Source of the DNA: an uncultured Prevotella sp.
Lineage (GTDB): Bacteria; Bacteroidota; Bacteroidia; Bacteroidales; Bacteroidaceae
Assembly (NCBI GenBank): GCA_900556465.1
Contig: USPK01000033.1
Location: 1 to 20,699 of the forward strand
Reading direction: 5' to 3'
DNA: 20,699 bases
Shown: positions 14,938-20,699 of the stretch, piece by piece
Numbering within the stretch: the first letter of the stretch is position 1
Layout of the letters: every line of letters starts with the position of its first letter
Translations under genes and position numbers: made by a program
Notes under the pieces: generated by a model
What the model was told of the DNA's origin: nothing
What the model saw: the letters and a program-made list of their open reading frames with translations, nothing else
Database searches by the model: none

Positions 14938-15723
14938 TTAGAAGAGGTAGGCAAAGCCTACGGTAGCGTAAATGGGATAGAGGGCGAAGGTGACGCTCTC
15001 GAAGTCGTCGGGGAAGATGCCGTTGAGCCCCCACTGCAGGTTGGCGAAGACGGTGAGGTGCTTGTAGGCGCGGAACTCGCCGCCGGCCTGGAGGCCCCAG
15101 CTGAAGTGGCGCAGGGAGGAGGAGAAGTCGTACGTGGCGCGCGACACCTCGGCCTTCTCGCCCGTGGGGTTCTGGTCGCGGATGTAGCCGTCGTAGGCCT
15201 CGCCCGTGAACGAGCCGTTGAACATGTAGGAGAAGTAGGGGCCCGCCGCGACGCTCCAACGGTCGTTGATGGCATAGGTGGCGACGATGGGGAACGTCAG
15301 GTAGGTGTTGTCCACCTTTGTCTTGACGTGGCCGGTCCAGGCGCCCATGATGCGGCCCGAGCCGTCGGCGTTGACGGCCTCCATGTGGTAGTTCTTCACC
15401 GTAGCGTCGGTGTCCATGCCCTTGGTCTCGAGGCGCACGCCCACCATGATGCCCCAGCGGCTGTCAGTGAACTGTTTGTGGGCGTCGCCCTCAATGGCGA
15501 GGGCGAAAGTGGGGCTGTAGCTGTCGATTTTCCGGATTTCGCGCGGCAGGGGCAGGGGCGACGTGCCGCCTATGTTGAAGCCCGCGCTCAGGCGGACGTG
15601 CCATCCCTTCAGGGCGGCGCGCAGCAGGTTGTCGTCGCGGTCGGTCGGCTGGGCCACGTTGTCGGCAACGGCGGCCAGGGCGACGAGCGTCGCGGCGCAG
15701 AGGGTCAGGAATTTCTTTATCAT
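14938..15723 (-). CDS. Outer-membrane beta-barrel protein (PorT-like family)
   Basis: The 261-residue protein has a signal peptide (MIKKFLTLCAATLVALAAVA). It is followed by alternating amphipathic strands typical of an eight- to ten-stranded barrel: WHVRLSAGFNIGG, SPTFALAIEGDA, WGIMVGVRLETKG, YLTFPIVATYAI, WSVAAGPYFSYMFNG, FSWGLQAGGEFRAYK, VTFALYPIYATVGFAYLF. It ends in aromatic Phe, the expected BAM recognition residue. It is placed between a PCMD lipoprotein (43 nt upstream) and a secreted jelly-roll protein (63 nt downstream) on the same transcript, so the three likely work at the same surface site. The exact family beyond OMP_b-brl type is not certain. Confidence 0.9.
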   Translation of the reverse strand: MIKKFLTLCAATLVALAAVADNVAQPTDRDDNLLRAALKGWHVRLSAGFNIGGTSPLPLPREIRKIDSYSPTFALAIEGDAHKQFTDSRWGIMVGVRLETKGMDTDATVKNYHMEAVNADGSGRIMGAWTGHVKTKVDNTYLTFPIVATYAINDRWSVAAGPYFSYMFNGSFTGEAYDGYIRDQNPTGEKAEVSRATYDFSSSLRHFSWGLQAGGEFRAYKHLTVFANLQWGLNGIFPDDFESVTFALYPIYATVGFAYLF

Positions 15724-15766
15724 GTGGGGATATGCGCTGTGGGTTGGTGGGTGGAGTCCGTAATCT

Positions 15767-16918
15767 TTATTCTTCGCCTTCCCAGACGATGTGCAGCTCG
15801 TCTACGTAGAGCGTGCTGCCCACGGCGCCCTCGAAGTAGGCGCCCTGTCGGCTGGAAGTCATGACAATGGCTATGGCGTAGCCGTCGCGGCGGAGGCGCT
15901 CCTCGTCGAAGGTCTTGCCGTTCATGGCCCGGAAGGGTTCGCTGAAGAAAGTCCAGTCGGCCGGCTCGCCCGGGTCGTCGATGCGCGCCATCGAGACGAT
16001 GCGCTCCGAGGTGAGGACGTCGTCGCCGTTGAGCGCGACAAAGTCCTCGGGGTCCACTTCGTAGACCACGGCATAGATGTCGCACGTGTCGTGGAGCTCG
16101 GGCCGCACGTTCTGGTCCTTGTCGGTGAACGTCTCGCCTGCAGTGTATTTATAGTAGCCCTCCATGCGCAGCGGCCGTCCCCCGACCAGTTGCAGGCCGA
16201 AGTGCGTGGCGCGGCGCGGGTACTGCATGGCGTACTGCGTGCGGAATTCGCCGATAAACAGGTTGCCCGCCGCGATGGGCATGCCTACGGCCTGGCCGAA
16301 GCCGCCCGTATCGCGCGTGACGAGCTTCACGCAGTTGCCTTTCACGCCCAGGGCGTACGAGGTGGTGGGATAGTCCGTCGCCGTCTTGCCCATACCCGTC
16401 AGGGCGAAGCCCGGGTTTCCGCTGGCCCAGTAGTCGCGGCGCGGGTTTTCCGTGTCGGCCGTGTCGGTCTCGTACCATACGTGGTAGCGCCCCGTGGGGT
16501 CAAGTTCGTAGTGCTCGAAGCTGCACCGCGAGATGGGTTGCGGGAAGTTGAACGCCACGGTGTATTCCTTTTGCCAGAGGCCGTCTTCCGAGTGGGCCGT
16601 ATAGATTTGCGGGGTCGAGAAGTTGCGCATGGCGCCGTTCGCCGTCAGTTCGCCCTCGCTCGTCTGCATGGTCAGGCGGGCGCCGGGCGTCAGCAGGAAG
16701 AGCGGGTCCAACTGCGTGCGGTCCGTTCCCTTCTGGATGCTGAAGGCCACGTGGTTGTTCGTGATGATGGGCCGGCCGATGAGCATGTTTCGGTGCTGGC
16801 TCAGCCAGACGGAGTCTACCCCCGTGATGTCGCACTCCGCGTTGAGCGCCTCTTCCTTAATGCAGGAGGAGAACAAGCCCAGGCAGGCGGCGGCGATAAG
16901 CCACTTCGTAGTCGTCAT
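15767..16918 (-). CDS. PCMD-domain surface lipoprotein
   Basis: The 383-residue product starts MTTTKWLIAAACLGLFSSC, a type II signal peptide with lipid Cys19. IKEE follows, matching the K(D/E)2 type of surface-export signal. That fixes the start at 16918. Residues about 25-125 form an Ig-like N-domain. Residues about 130-383 match the Bacteroidetes PCMD domain (putative carbohydrate metabolism domain), visible in WASGNPGFALTG, AAGNLFIGEF, EGYYKYTAGE, CDIYAVVYEV and the end GSTLYVDELHIVW. It is the first gene of the operon with the beta-barrel and secreted jelly-roll protein. A carbohydrate-binding role is inferred from the fold only. Confidence 0.92.
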   Translation of the reverse strand: MTTTKWLIAAACLGLFSSCIKEEALNAECDITGVDSVWLSQHRNMLIGRPIITNNHVAFSIQKGTDRTQLDPLFLLTPGARLTMQTSEGELTANGAMRNFSTPQIYTAHSEDGLWQKEYTVAFNFPQPISRCSFEHYELDPTGRYHVWYETDTADTENPRRDYWASGNPGFALTGMGKTATDYPTTSYALGVKGNCVKLVTRDTGGFGQAVGMPIAAGNLFIGEFRTQYAMQYPRRATHFGLQLVGGRPLRMEGYYKYTAGETFTDKDQNVRPELHDTCDIYAVVYEVDPEDFVALNGDDVLTSERIVSMARIDDPGEPADWTFFSEPFRAMNGKTFDEERLRRDGYAIAIVMTSSRQGAYFEGAVGSTLYVDELHIVWEGEE

Positions 16919-16972
16919 GTATATCCGTTTCTTGTCAGAGCTAATGTTCAGAGGTGGAGACTTTCTCCGGTG

Positions 16973-17005
16973 CAAAATTACAAAAAAAGAAAATCAATGT
17001 TGCAA
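16973..17005 (-). promoter_or_regulatory. Promoter of the three-gene surface operon
   Basis: The minus strand reads TAATTTTG at 16980-16973, an exact -7 box, about 55 nt before the ATG. TTG at 17005-17003 lies 22 nt upstream as a possible -33. The DNA from 16970 to 17045 is strikingly AT-rich compared with its surroundings. Confidence 0.8.
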
Positions 17006-17079
17006 TTATTTGACAAAATCGACGGATTCACGTTTTTATCATTCAATAAATGAACTGGTTGTACGGATTGGGCCGCCGT

Positions 17080-18090
17080 TCACGACTGCCGCAGCCGTCG
17101 CTCCAGCATGTCGGCCAGGCGGCCGAAGGGGCGGTCGAGCAGTAAGCGCCGCGCCAGTTCGGCCCCGACGGCTACGGCCAGGGCCAGGGCCGTCGCGGCG
17201 AGGGCCGCCAGGCCGTAGAGCGGGCTCTCCGCGAGCCCTGCCAGCCACGGCCGCAGGAACGACAGCACCACGCTGTTCACCAGGTAGAGCGGGAAGGCAA
17301 AGCCCGCGATGTAGTTCACCGTGCGCGACGGCACCGGCCGCCAGCGCTCGAAGCAGCAGAACAGGGCCACGGCTGCCGCGAGGATGAGCAGGTTGTTGTC
17401 CCGGGCGAAGAGTGTCGTCACGCGCCCCGAGGAGAGGAGCACGGCCGTGCCCAGCGCCCAGACGGCCAGGCAGCAGCCCGCCGCCACCCCGCCGCAGTGG
17501 CGCCGCAGCCATCGCGGGATGCCGAAGCGCCGCAGGTAGCGCCCCAGCAGGTAGACCAGCGTGAAGTTCATCAGGCCCTTGCCCAGGTCGTTCTGGATTT
17601 CCACGCCCAGCAACGTGGGCGCGGCGACGAAGAAGAAGGCCCACAGGGCGAGCAACTGTCCGAAGCTGCGCTGCGAGAGCGTCTCGGCCATGCGGTTGAG
17701 CCACGGCGAGAAGCAGAGCAGCACGACGTAGCACGTCATGAACCAGTATTTCCGCGAGAGGATGGGGAAAATGGCCGCCCGCACTTCGGCCGTCGTGAGC
17801 GTGTGGCCCAGGAAGGCCAGCTCCACGGCGTAGGACACTACGGAGTAGGTCCACACCACGAGCAACAGGCGCAGCAGCTTGCCCCACCCGAAGCGCACGC
17901 CGAACCAGCCGGAGATGAGGACGAAGAGGCTTACCCCCGTATTGCCCACCGCATTGACCGCCAGCAGCAGCTGTTGGTTGAGCGGCTGGCCGGTACGGAA
18001 GGCGTAGCCCCAGGCGTGCATCAGGACGATGAGCAGTATGCTCACGATGCGCAGCATTTCAAAGTTGGATTGTCGGACGGATTTTGTCAT
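17080..18090 (-). CDS. Membrane acyltransferase (acyltransferase 3 family)
   Basis: The 336-residue integral membrane protein has about ten hydrophobic segments. It begins NFEMLRIVSILLIVLMHAWGYAF, in which His (about residue 25) is the conserved catalytic residue of acyltransferase 3 enzymes; a further family-like motif is RKYWFMTCYVV. The family transfers acetyl or other acyl groups onto cell-surface glycans, peptidoglycan or antibiotics. The start MTKSVRQSNFEML at 18090 is chosen because sequence upstream is the 21-bp element. It stands alone between the surface operon and the NTF2-like gene, with a likely promoter about 210 nt upstream and a long leader holding a palindrome. Confidence 0.9.
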   Translation of the reverse strand: MTKSVRQSNFEMLRIVSILLIVLMHAWGYAFRTGQPLNQQLLLAVNAVGNTGVSLFVLISGWFGVRFGWGKLLRLLLVVWTYSVVSYAVELAFLGHTLTTAEVRAAIFPILSRKYWFMTCYVVLLCFSPWLNRMAETLSQRSFGQLLALWAFFFVAAPTLLGVEIQNDLGKGLMNFTLVYLLGRYLRRFGIPRWLRRHCGGVAAGCCLAVWALGTAVLLSSGRVTTLFARDNNLLILAAAVALFCCFERWRPVPSRTVNYIAGFAFPLYLVNSVVLSFLRPWLAGLAESPLYGLAALAATALALAVAVGAELARRLLLDRPFGRLADMLERRLRQS

Positions 18091-18112
18091 GGCACGAAGA
18101 GAGTCTGGAGAA

Positions 18113-18175
18113 ACGGGCCTTAGCCTGGTTTTTACTGGCCTTAGCCCCGTCGCGACGGGGCTAAGGCCAGTGGGG
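18113..18175. repeat. Dispersed 3 x 21-bp element, copy C, with a 38-bp perfect palindrome
   Basis: Units begin at 18113, 18134 and 18155 with cores GGGCCTTAGCCTGG, GGCCTTAGCCCCG and GGGGCTAAGGCC. Positions 18134-18171 are a perfect 38-bp inverted repeat with no spacer, centred between 18152 and 18153 (CGCG). It lies 23 nt before the acyltransferase ATG, so in the transcript it would form a stable hairpin near the ribosome-binding site. Confidence 0.93.
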
Positions 18176-18551
18176 GCGCGGCTTGGGGCCGGCGGGCCGG
18201 CGCCTCCCGCAGCGGCGAGGCGGCCCGGGCGGCCTGCCGGCGCGGCAATAGCGCGCCCCTCGTCGCCCTGTTCCGGGCGCGGCCGGTTTTCATGCCGTAA
18301 AGATAGCGAAATATTTATTTTTATTCGTGAAAATCCCCGGACAGACTTCGCGTTTTTTTCGTTCCGCTTTCCGTGACCCCGTAGCCCTATATATAATAGG
18401 TGTGTTTTCCGCCCCCAGTCCGCCGGCGTTTTTCCCCGTCGGCGGGCCGTCTTCCCGTCCCGCCGGCCGCGGCGCGGCCCGTCCGGGCGGCGGGCGGAAA
18501 CTGTGCGGCGGCCGGCCGGCCCCGGCCGCGGGCTGGGGCGACAAGGCAAGG
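18176..18551. other. Gene-free GC-rich stretch with a possible acyltransferase promoter
   Basis: I see no gene here. TATCTTTA on the minus strand (18305-18298) is one base off the -7 consensus and is followed upstream by AT-rich DNA, so it may drive the acyltransferase gene with a leader of about 200 nt. An inverted repeat CCTAT/ATAGG lies near 18389-18403. The remaining sequence to 18551 is very GC-rich and shows only small self-complementary patches. Confidence 0.5.
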
Positions 18552-18587
18552 CCGGCGACGGAGCCGCTCGGTGCGGTCCGTCGCCGG
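18552..18587 (-). terminator. Hairpin after the NTF2-like gene
   Basis: CCGGCGACGGA and TCCGTCGCCGG pair perfectly over 11 bp, with CCGC/GCGG extending the stem around a five-base loop. It starts 36 nt after the stop codon. There is no T-run, so this is terminator-like rather than canonical. Confidence 0.65.
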
Positions 18588-18623
18588 ACTTTCGCGTGGC
18601 GTCGCCTGGGGGCGGCGGCGCGC

Positions 18624-19007
18624 TCAGCGTTTCACGGTGTCGGAGTTCTGATTGTAGGCCTTGGCCACGCAGCGCCATTGCCCGTCCATCTTCAGCAGGA
18701 GCAGGTAGTCCGTGAAGTCGATGCGCCCGCCCCATTTCTCTTCGAGCACACGCACCACGGCGAGCGTCTCCTCCAGGGTCACGACGTCGACACGGGCGCG
18801 GAAGTCCGGCCCGGCGCCGACGGTGTCCACGTTGTGGTAGAACTGTTCGATGGAGCCGTGTTCCAGCTCCCCGTCCAGGTAGCCGAACAGGACGGCTTCG
18901 TCGGTGAACAACTCGCGGGCGTAGCGGCTGTTGCCCTCGGCTACGCTGCGCACGAACTTCATGGCCGCTTCCTCCACGGCCTTGTACGCTTCGATGTTGG
19001 CTCTCAT
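18624..19007 (-). CDS. NTF2-like protein (putative lumazine-binding type)
   Basis: The 127-residue soluble protein has the NTF2-like plan: an N-terminal helix pair (IEAYKAVEEAAMKFVRSVAEGN, a type of start common in lumazine-binding-like members), then RELFTDEAVLFGYLDGELEHGSIEQFY, and a curved sheet ending WGGRIDFTDYLLLLKMDGQWRCVAKAYNQ. Length fits the family (about 110-140). Members are small-molecule binders or enzymes with diverse roles; no catalytic residue can be assigned. It is transcribed divergently from the HxlR regulator gene, with an operator-like repeat between them, so it is probably under that regulator's control. Confidence 0.85.
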   Translation of the reverse strand: MRANIEAYKAVEEAAMKFVRSVAEGNSRYARELFTDEAVLFGYLDGELEHGSIEQFYHNVDTVGAGPDFRARVDVVTLEETLAVVRVLEEKWGGRIDFTDYLLLLKMDGQWRCVAKAYNQNSDTVKR

Positions 19008-19038
19008 AGGTCTGTCTTTTTGGGGTTTATGCGTGTTG

Positions 19039-19046
19039 CAAAAGTA
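19039..19046 (-). promoter_or_regulatory. -7 box of the NTF2-like gene promoter
   Basis: The minus strand reads TACTTTTG (TAnnTTTG) 32 nt before the ATG. The -33 region falls on the first copy of the 19-bp direct repeat, as expected for a repressor site. Confidence 0.75.
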
Positions 19047-19069
19047 AGCGGTACGGGCGGACCGCGCAA

Positions 19070-19107
19070 GTACCGAAAAATTATTCAGGTACTGAAAATT
19101 TTTTCGG
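19070..19107. promoter_or_regulatory. Operator-like 19-bp direct repeat between divergent genes
   Basis: Two adjacent 19-bp copies, GTACCGAAAAATTATTCAG (19070-19088) and GTACTGAAAATTTTTTCGG (19089-19107), agree at 15 of 19 positions. AGTACC (19069-19074) and GGTACT (19088-19093) also form an inverted pair. The element sits between two divergent -7 boxes, so binding of HxlR here could control both directions. Confidence 0.7.
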
Positions 19108-19134
19108 TGTGCCCTGCGGACGGCGCCTTCTTTG

Positions 19135-19142
19135 TAACTTTG
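19135..19142 (+). promoter_or_regulatory. -7 box of the hxlR-arginase promoter
   Basis: The plus strand reads TAACTTTG (TAnnTTTG), 30 nt before the regulator's ATG. No clear -33 TTG is seen at the normal distance, which fits a promoter that needs a regulator. Confidence 0.72.
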
Positions 19143-19171
19143 CGGCAGCGCATAAGGAAAAGCGTACCGCT

Positions 19172-19525
19172 ATGTATGAACGAAAGATACCCGTCGACCT
19201 GGACTGTCCGTTGCGCCTGACGCTGAGCCTGCTGGGCTCGAAGTGGAAGTCGTGCATCCTGGATGAGCTGCGCCACGGCCCGTTGCGGCCCAGCGAGCTC
19301 CACCGCCTCTTTCCCGAAGCCGCGCCCCGCGTGCTCGACCTCCAGCTCAAGGAGCTCGTGGCCGACGGCCTGGTGGCCAAGACCATCTATCCCGAACTGC
19401 CGCCCCGTTCGGAGTACGCCATCACGCCGCTCGGCCTGTCGCTGCTGCCTATCATCGACGCCATGCTGGCCTGGGGCGAGGCCCACATGGACCTGTTCGA
19501 GCGGAAGTTCGGTACGCGCTGCTGA
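19172..19525 (+). CDS. HxlR-family transcriptional regulator
   Basis: The 117-residue winged-helix protein starts MYERKIPVDLDCPLRLTLSL. Cys12, before the LLGSKWKS helix, is the position used for redox or electrophile sensing in many HxlR proteins. The HTH and wing read GPLRPSELHRLFP, RVLDLQLKELVADGLV and PPRSEYAITPLGLSLLPIID, all typical. The start at 19172 is chosen because the family begins just before this Cys and the -7 box is at 19135-19142; the in-frame codons upstream would precede the transcription start. It is followed after 45 nt by the arginase-family gene, probably its operon partner, and is divergent from the NTF2-like gene. The sensed signal is unknown. Confidence 0.93.
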   Translation: MYERKIPVDLDCPLRLTLSLLGSKWKSCILDELRHGPLRPSELHRLFPEAAPRVLDLQLKELVADGLVAKTIYPELPPRSEYAITPLGLSLLPIIDAMLAWGEAHMDLFERKFGTRC

Positions 19526-19570
19526 GGCGGGCCGCGGGGGCCGCGGGTTTCTGAAAAATCCCTTGTCTGC

Positions 19571-20437
19571 ATGAAAACGATTCGACTCCTCTATCCCCAA
19601 TGGCAGGGCGGCGACATTGCCCGCTGGATTCCCGAAGTTAGCGACCCTGCCCGCGCGGCCCGGGGCTACTGCCTCGGCGCCCGGCTGCTCGACCTCCTCG
19701 TCCCGGCCCGCGGGCAGGAGACCTACACCGTGCCCGTGACGACCGAGCCGGGCGAGCGACGGGTCACGGACGGCGTGCTGGACCGCGACGCCATCGCCGC
19801 GCAGACCCGGGCCGCCCTCGACGTGCTCCGCCGCGCCGCGCCCGACCGCATCGTGACGCTGGGCGGCGAATGCTCCGTGAGCGTGGTGCCCTTCACCTAC
19901 CTGTCGGCGCGCTACGGCGGCGACCTGGCTGTCGTATGGGTGGACGCGCACCCCGACATCACGTTGCCCGGCGACCCGTACGCGGGCTTCCACGCCATGG
20001 CCGTGACGGCCTGCATGGGCTTGGGCGACCGCGAAATCGTGTCCGCCCTGCCGGCCCGCATCGCGCCGGAGCGCATCCTCCTGGCGGGCCTGCGCGACTG
20101 GGAGCGCGAGGAGATACGCCGCCGCCAGGAGCAGTACGGCCTGCACCACCTCGCGCCCGCCGACCTGCGCGCCGGCAGCGACGCCCTGCGCCGCTGGCTC
20201 GACGGCTGCGGCGCCCGCCACGTGGCGGTACACCTCGACCTCGACGTCCTCGACCCGGCCGAAATCGTCGCCGCCGCCGGGACGGCCCCCGACGGCCTGC
20301 GCATGGCCGACGTGGTGCGCGTCATCGGCGAAGTGGCGGCGGCCAAGGACCTCGTAGCCCTCACCGTGGCCGAACCGATGCCGCGCACCGCCCTCCGCCT
20401 CCAGGAGATGCTCAGCCAGTTGCCCCTGCTGCAATAA
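19571..20437 (+). CDS. Arginase-family (ureohydrolase) protein with a variant metal site
   Basis: The 288-residue protein has the ureohydrolase fold signatures: WVDAHPD (Asp125, His127, Asp129), GFHAMAV, HLDLDVLDP (Asp223, Asp225, Asp228), and a late VAEPMP. These are Mn-binding positions of arginase, agmatinase and formiminoglutamase. The first motif is LGGECS (98-102) in place of the usual GGDHS, so Cys101 replaces the His that binds one Mn in classical members. The substrate therefore cannot be inferred from arginase. It is co-transcribed with the HxlR regulator (45-nt gap), suggesting an inducible hydrolase for a small guanidino or related compound. Element D follows the stop. Confidence 0.9.
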   Translation: MKTIRLLYPQWQGGDIARWIPEVSDPARAARGYCLGARLLDLLVPARGQETYTVPVTTEPGERRVTDGVLDRDAIAAQTRAALDVLRRAAPDRIVTLGGECSVSVVPFTYLSARYGGDLAVVWVDAHPDITLPGDPYAGFHAMAVTACMGLGDREIVSALPARIAPERILLAGLRDWEREEIRRRQEQYGLHHLAPADLRAGSDALRRWLDGCGARHVAVHLDLDVLDPAEIVAAAGTAPDGLRMADVVRVIGEVAAAKDLVALTVAEPMPRTALRLQEMLSQLPLLQ

Positions 20438-20472
20438 GCCGCCGCGTCCGGACGCCGACGGTGGCGGAAAAC

Positions 20473-20535
20473 ACGGGGCTAAGGCCCGTAAAAACTGGGC
20501 TTAGCCCCGTCGCGACGGGCCTTAGGCATGTGGCG
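20473..20535. repeat. Dispersed 3 x 21-bp element, copy D
   Basis: Units begin at 20473, 20494 and 20515 with cores GGGGCTAAGGCCCG, GGGCTTAGCCCCG and GGGCCTTAGGC. The middle unit can pair with either neighbour, giving two exclusive hairpins. It lies 35 nt past the arginase-family stop, a terminator position. Downstream sequence to 20660 is GC-rich with no gene seen. Confidence 0.9.
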
Positions 20536-20663
20536 CGGGGCACAGGGGCCGCGTTCGGGCGGCCCGTCCGGTCCGCTCTCCGGCCCTTTCGCCGCGAAGC
20601 GGGCCGCCGGCCTCCCGGCAGGGGGCGCCGGACCGGGGCCGGGAAAAAATTCGGGCGCTTAGC

Positions 20664-20694
20664 TTGGCCGGTCGGCGCGGACGGCGTATCTTTG
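20664..20694 (+). promoter_or_regulatory. Complete promoter for a gene outside the window
   Basis: TTG (20664-20666, -33) and TATCTTTG (20687-20694, -7) are spaced 20 nt apart on the plus strand, a full Bacteroidetes promoter. The transcription start and gene lie beyond the window's end. Confidence 0.75.
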
Positions 20695-20699
20695 CACCC

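Noticed and set aside
18091..18735. A longer start for the acyltransferase gene.
   Set aside because: It would translate the 21-bp element and a terminator-like hairpin, and overlap the NTF2-like gene. The family N-terminus begins just after the ATG at 18090.

Overview
The window looks like chromosomal DNA of a high-GC member of the Bacteroidota, most likely the order Bacteroidales. Three things point there. Nearly every transcription unit has a TAnnTTTG -7 box a short distance upstream. The acpP-fabF-rnc gene order is typical of the phylum. The secreted proteins are of Bacteroidetes types: lipoproteins with acidic residues after the lipid Cys, PCMD and calycin-like domains, and a short C-terminal tail resembling a Por secretion tail. 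No tRNA, rRNA, transposase, phage gene or CRISPR array was seen. The species cannot be named from this sequence.

Layout, left to right. The first 2.6 kb on the minus strand hold nrdD and a truncated nrdG (anaerobic class III ribonucleotide reductase and its activase). A cobalamin riboswitch with its own promoter lies in their leader. Next are a small acidic lipoprotein (minus), then about 1.1 kb without a convincing gene that carries an 84-bp tandem array, a 3 x 21-bp element and a 42-bp array. A large secreted protein with three hydrolase domains (SGNH, alpha/beta hydrolase, SGNH) follows. Another 0.73 kb without genes holds 21-bp and 126-bp tandem repeats and the terminator of the acpP-fabF-rnc operon. 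The rnc product carries a disordered, repeat-built C-terminal extension of about 455 residues. Further right, all on the minus strand, are a secreted metallophosphatase, a three-gene cell-surface operon (PCMD lipoprotein, outer-membrane beta-barrel, calycin-like plus jelly-roll secreted protein) and a membrane acyltransferase. The right end has an NTF2-like protein divergent from an HxlR regulator and an arginase-family protein, with an operator-like direct repeat between them. A complete promoter for a gene outside the window closes the sequence.

How the genes work together. nrdDG makes dNTPs without oxygen or B12, and its riboswitch suggests repression when cobalamin is plentiful. acpP, fabF and rnc are co-transcribed. 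The hairpins between them could be processed by the RNase III encoded at the operon's end, which is an inference. The PCMD lipoprotein, beta-barrel and secreted partner look like one envelope assembly of unknown function.

The most unusual signal is the repeats. At least seven tandem arrays, in coding and non-coding DNA alike, have unit lengths of 21, 42, 84 or 126 bp, all multiples of 21. One 3 x 21-bp palindromic type recurs at four intergenic sites in 20.7 kb.
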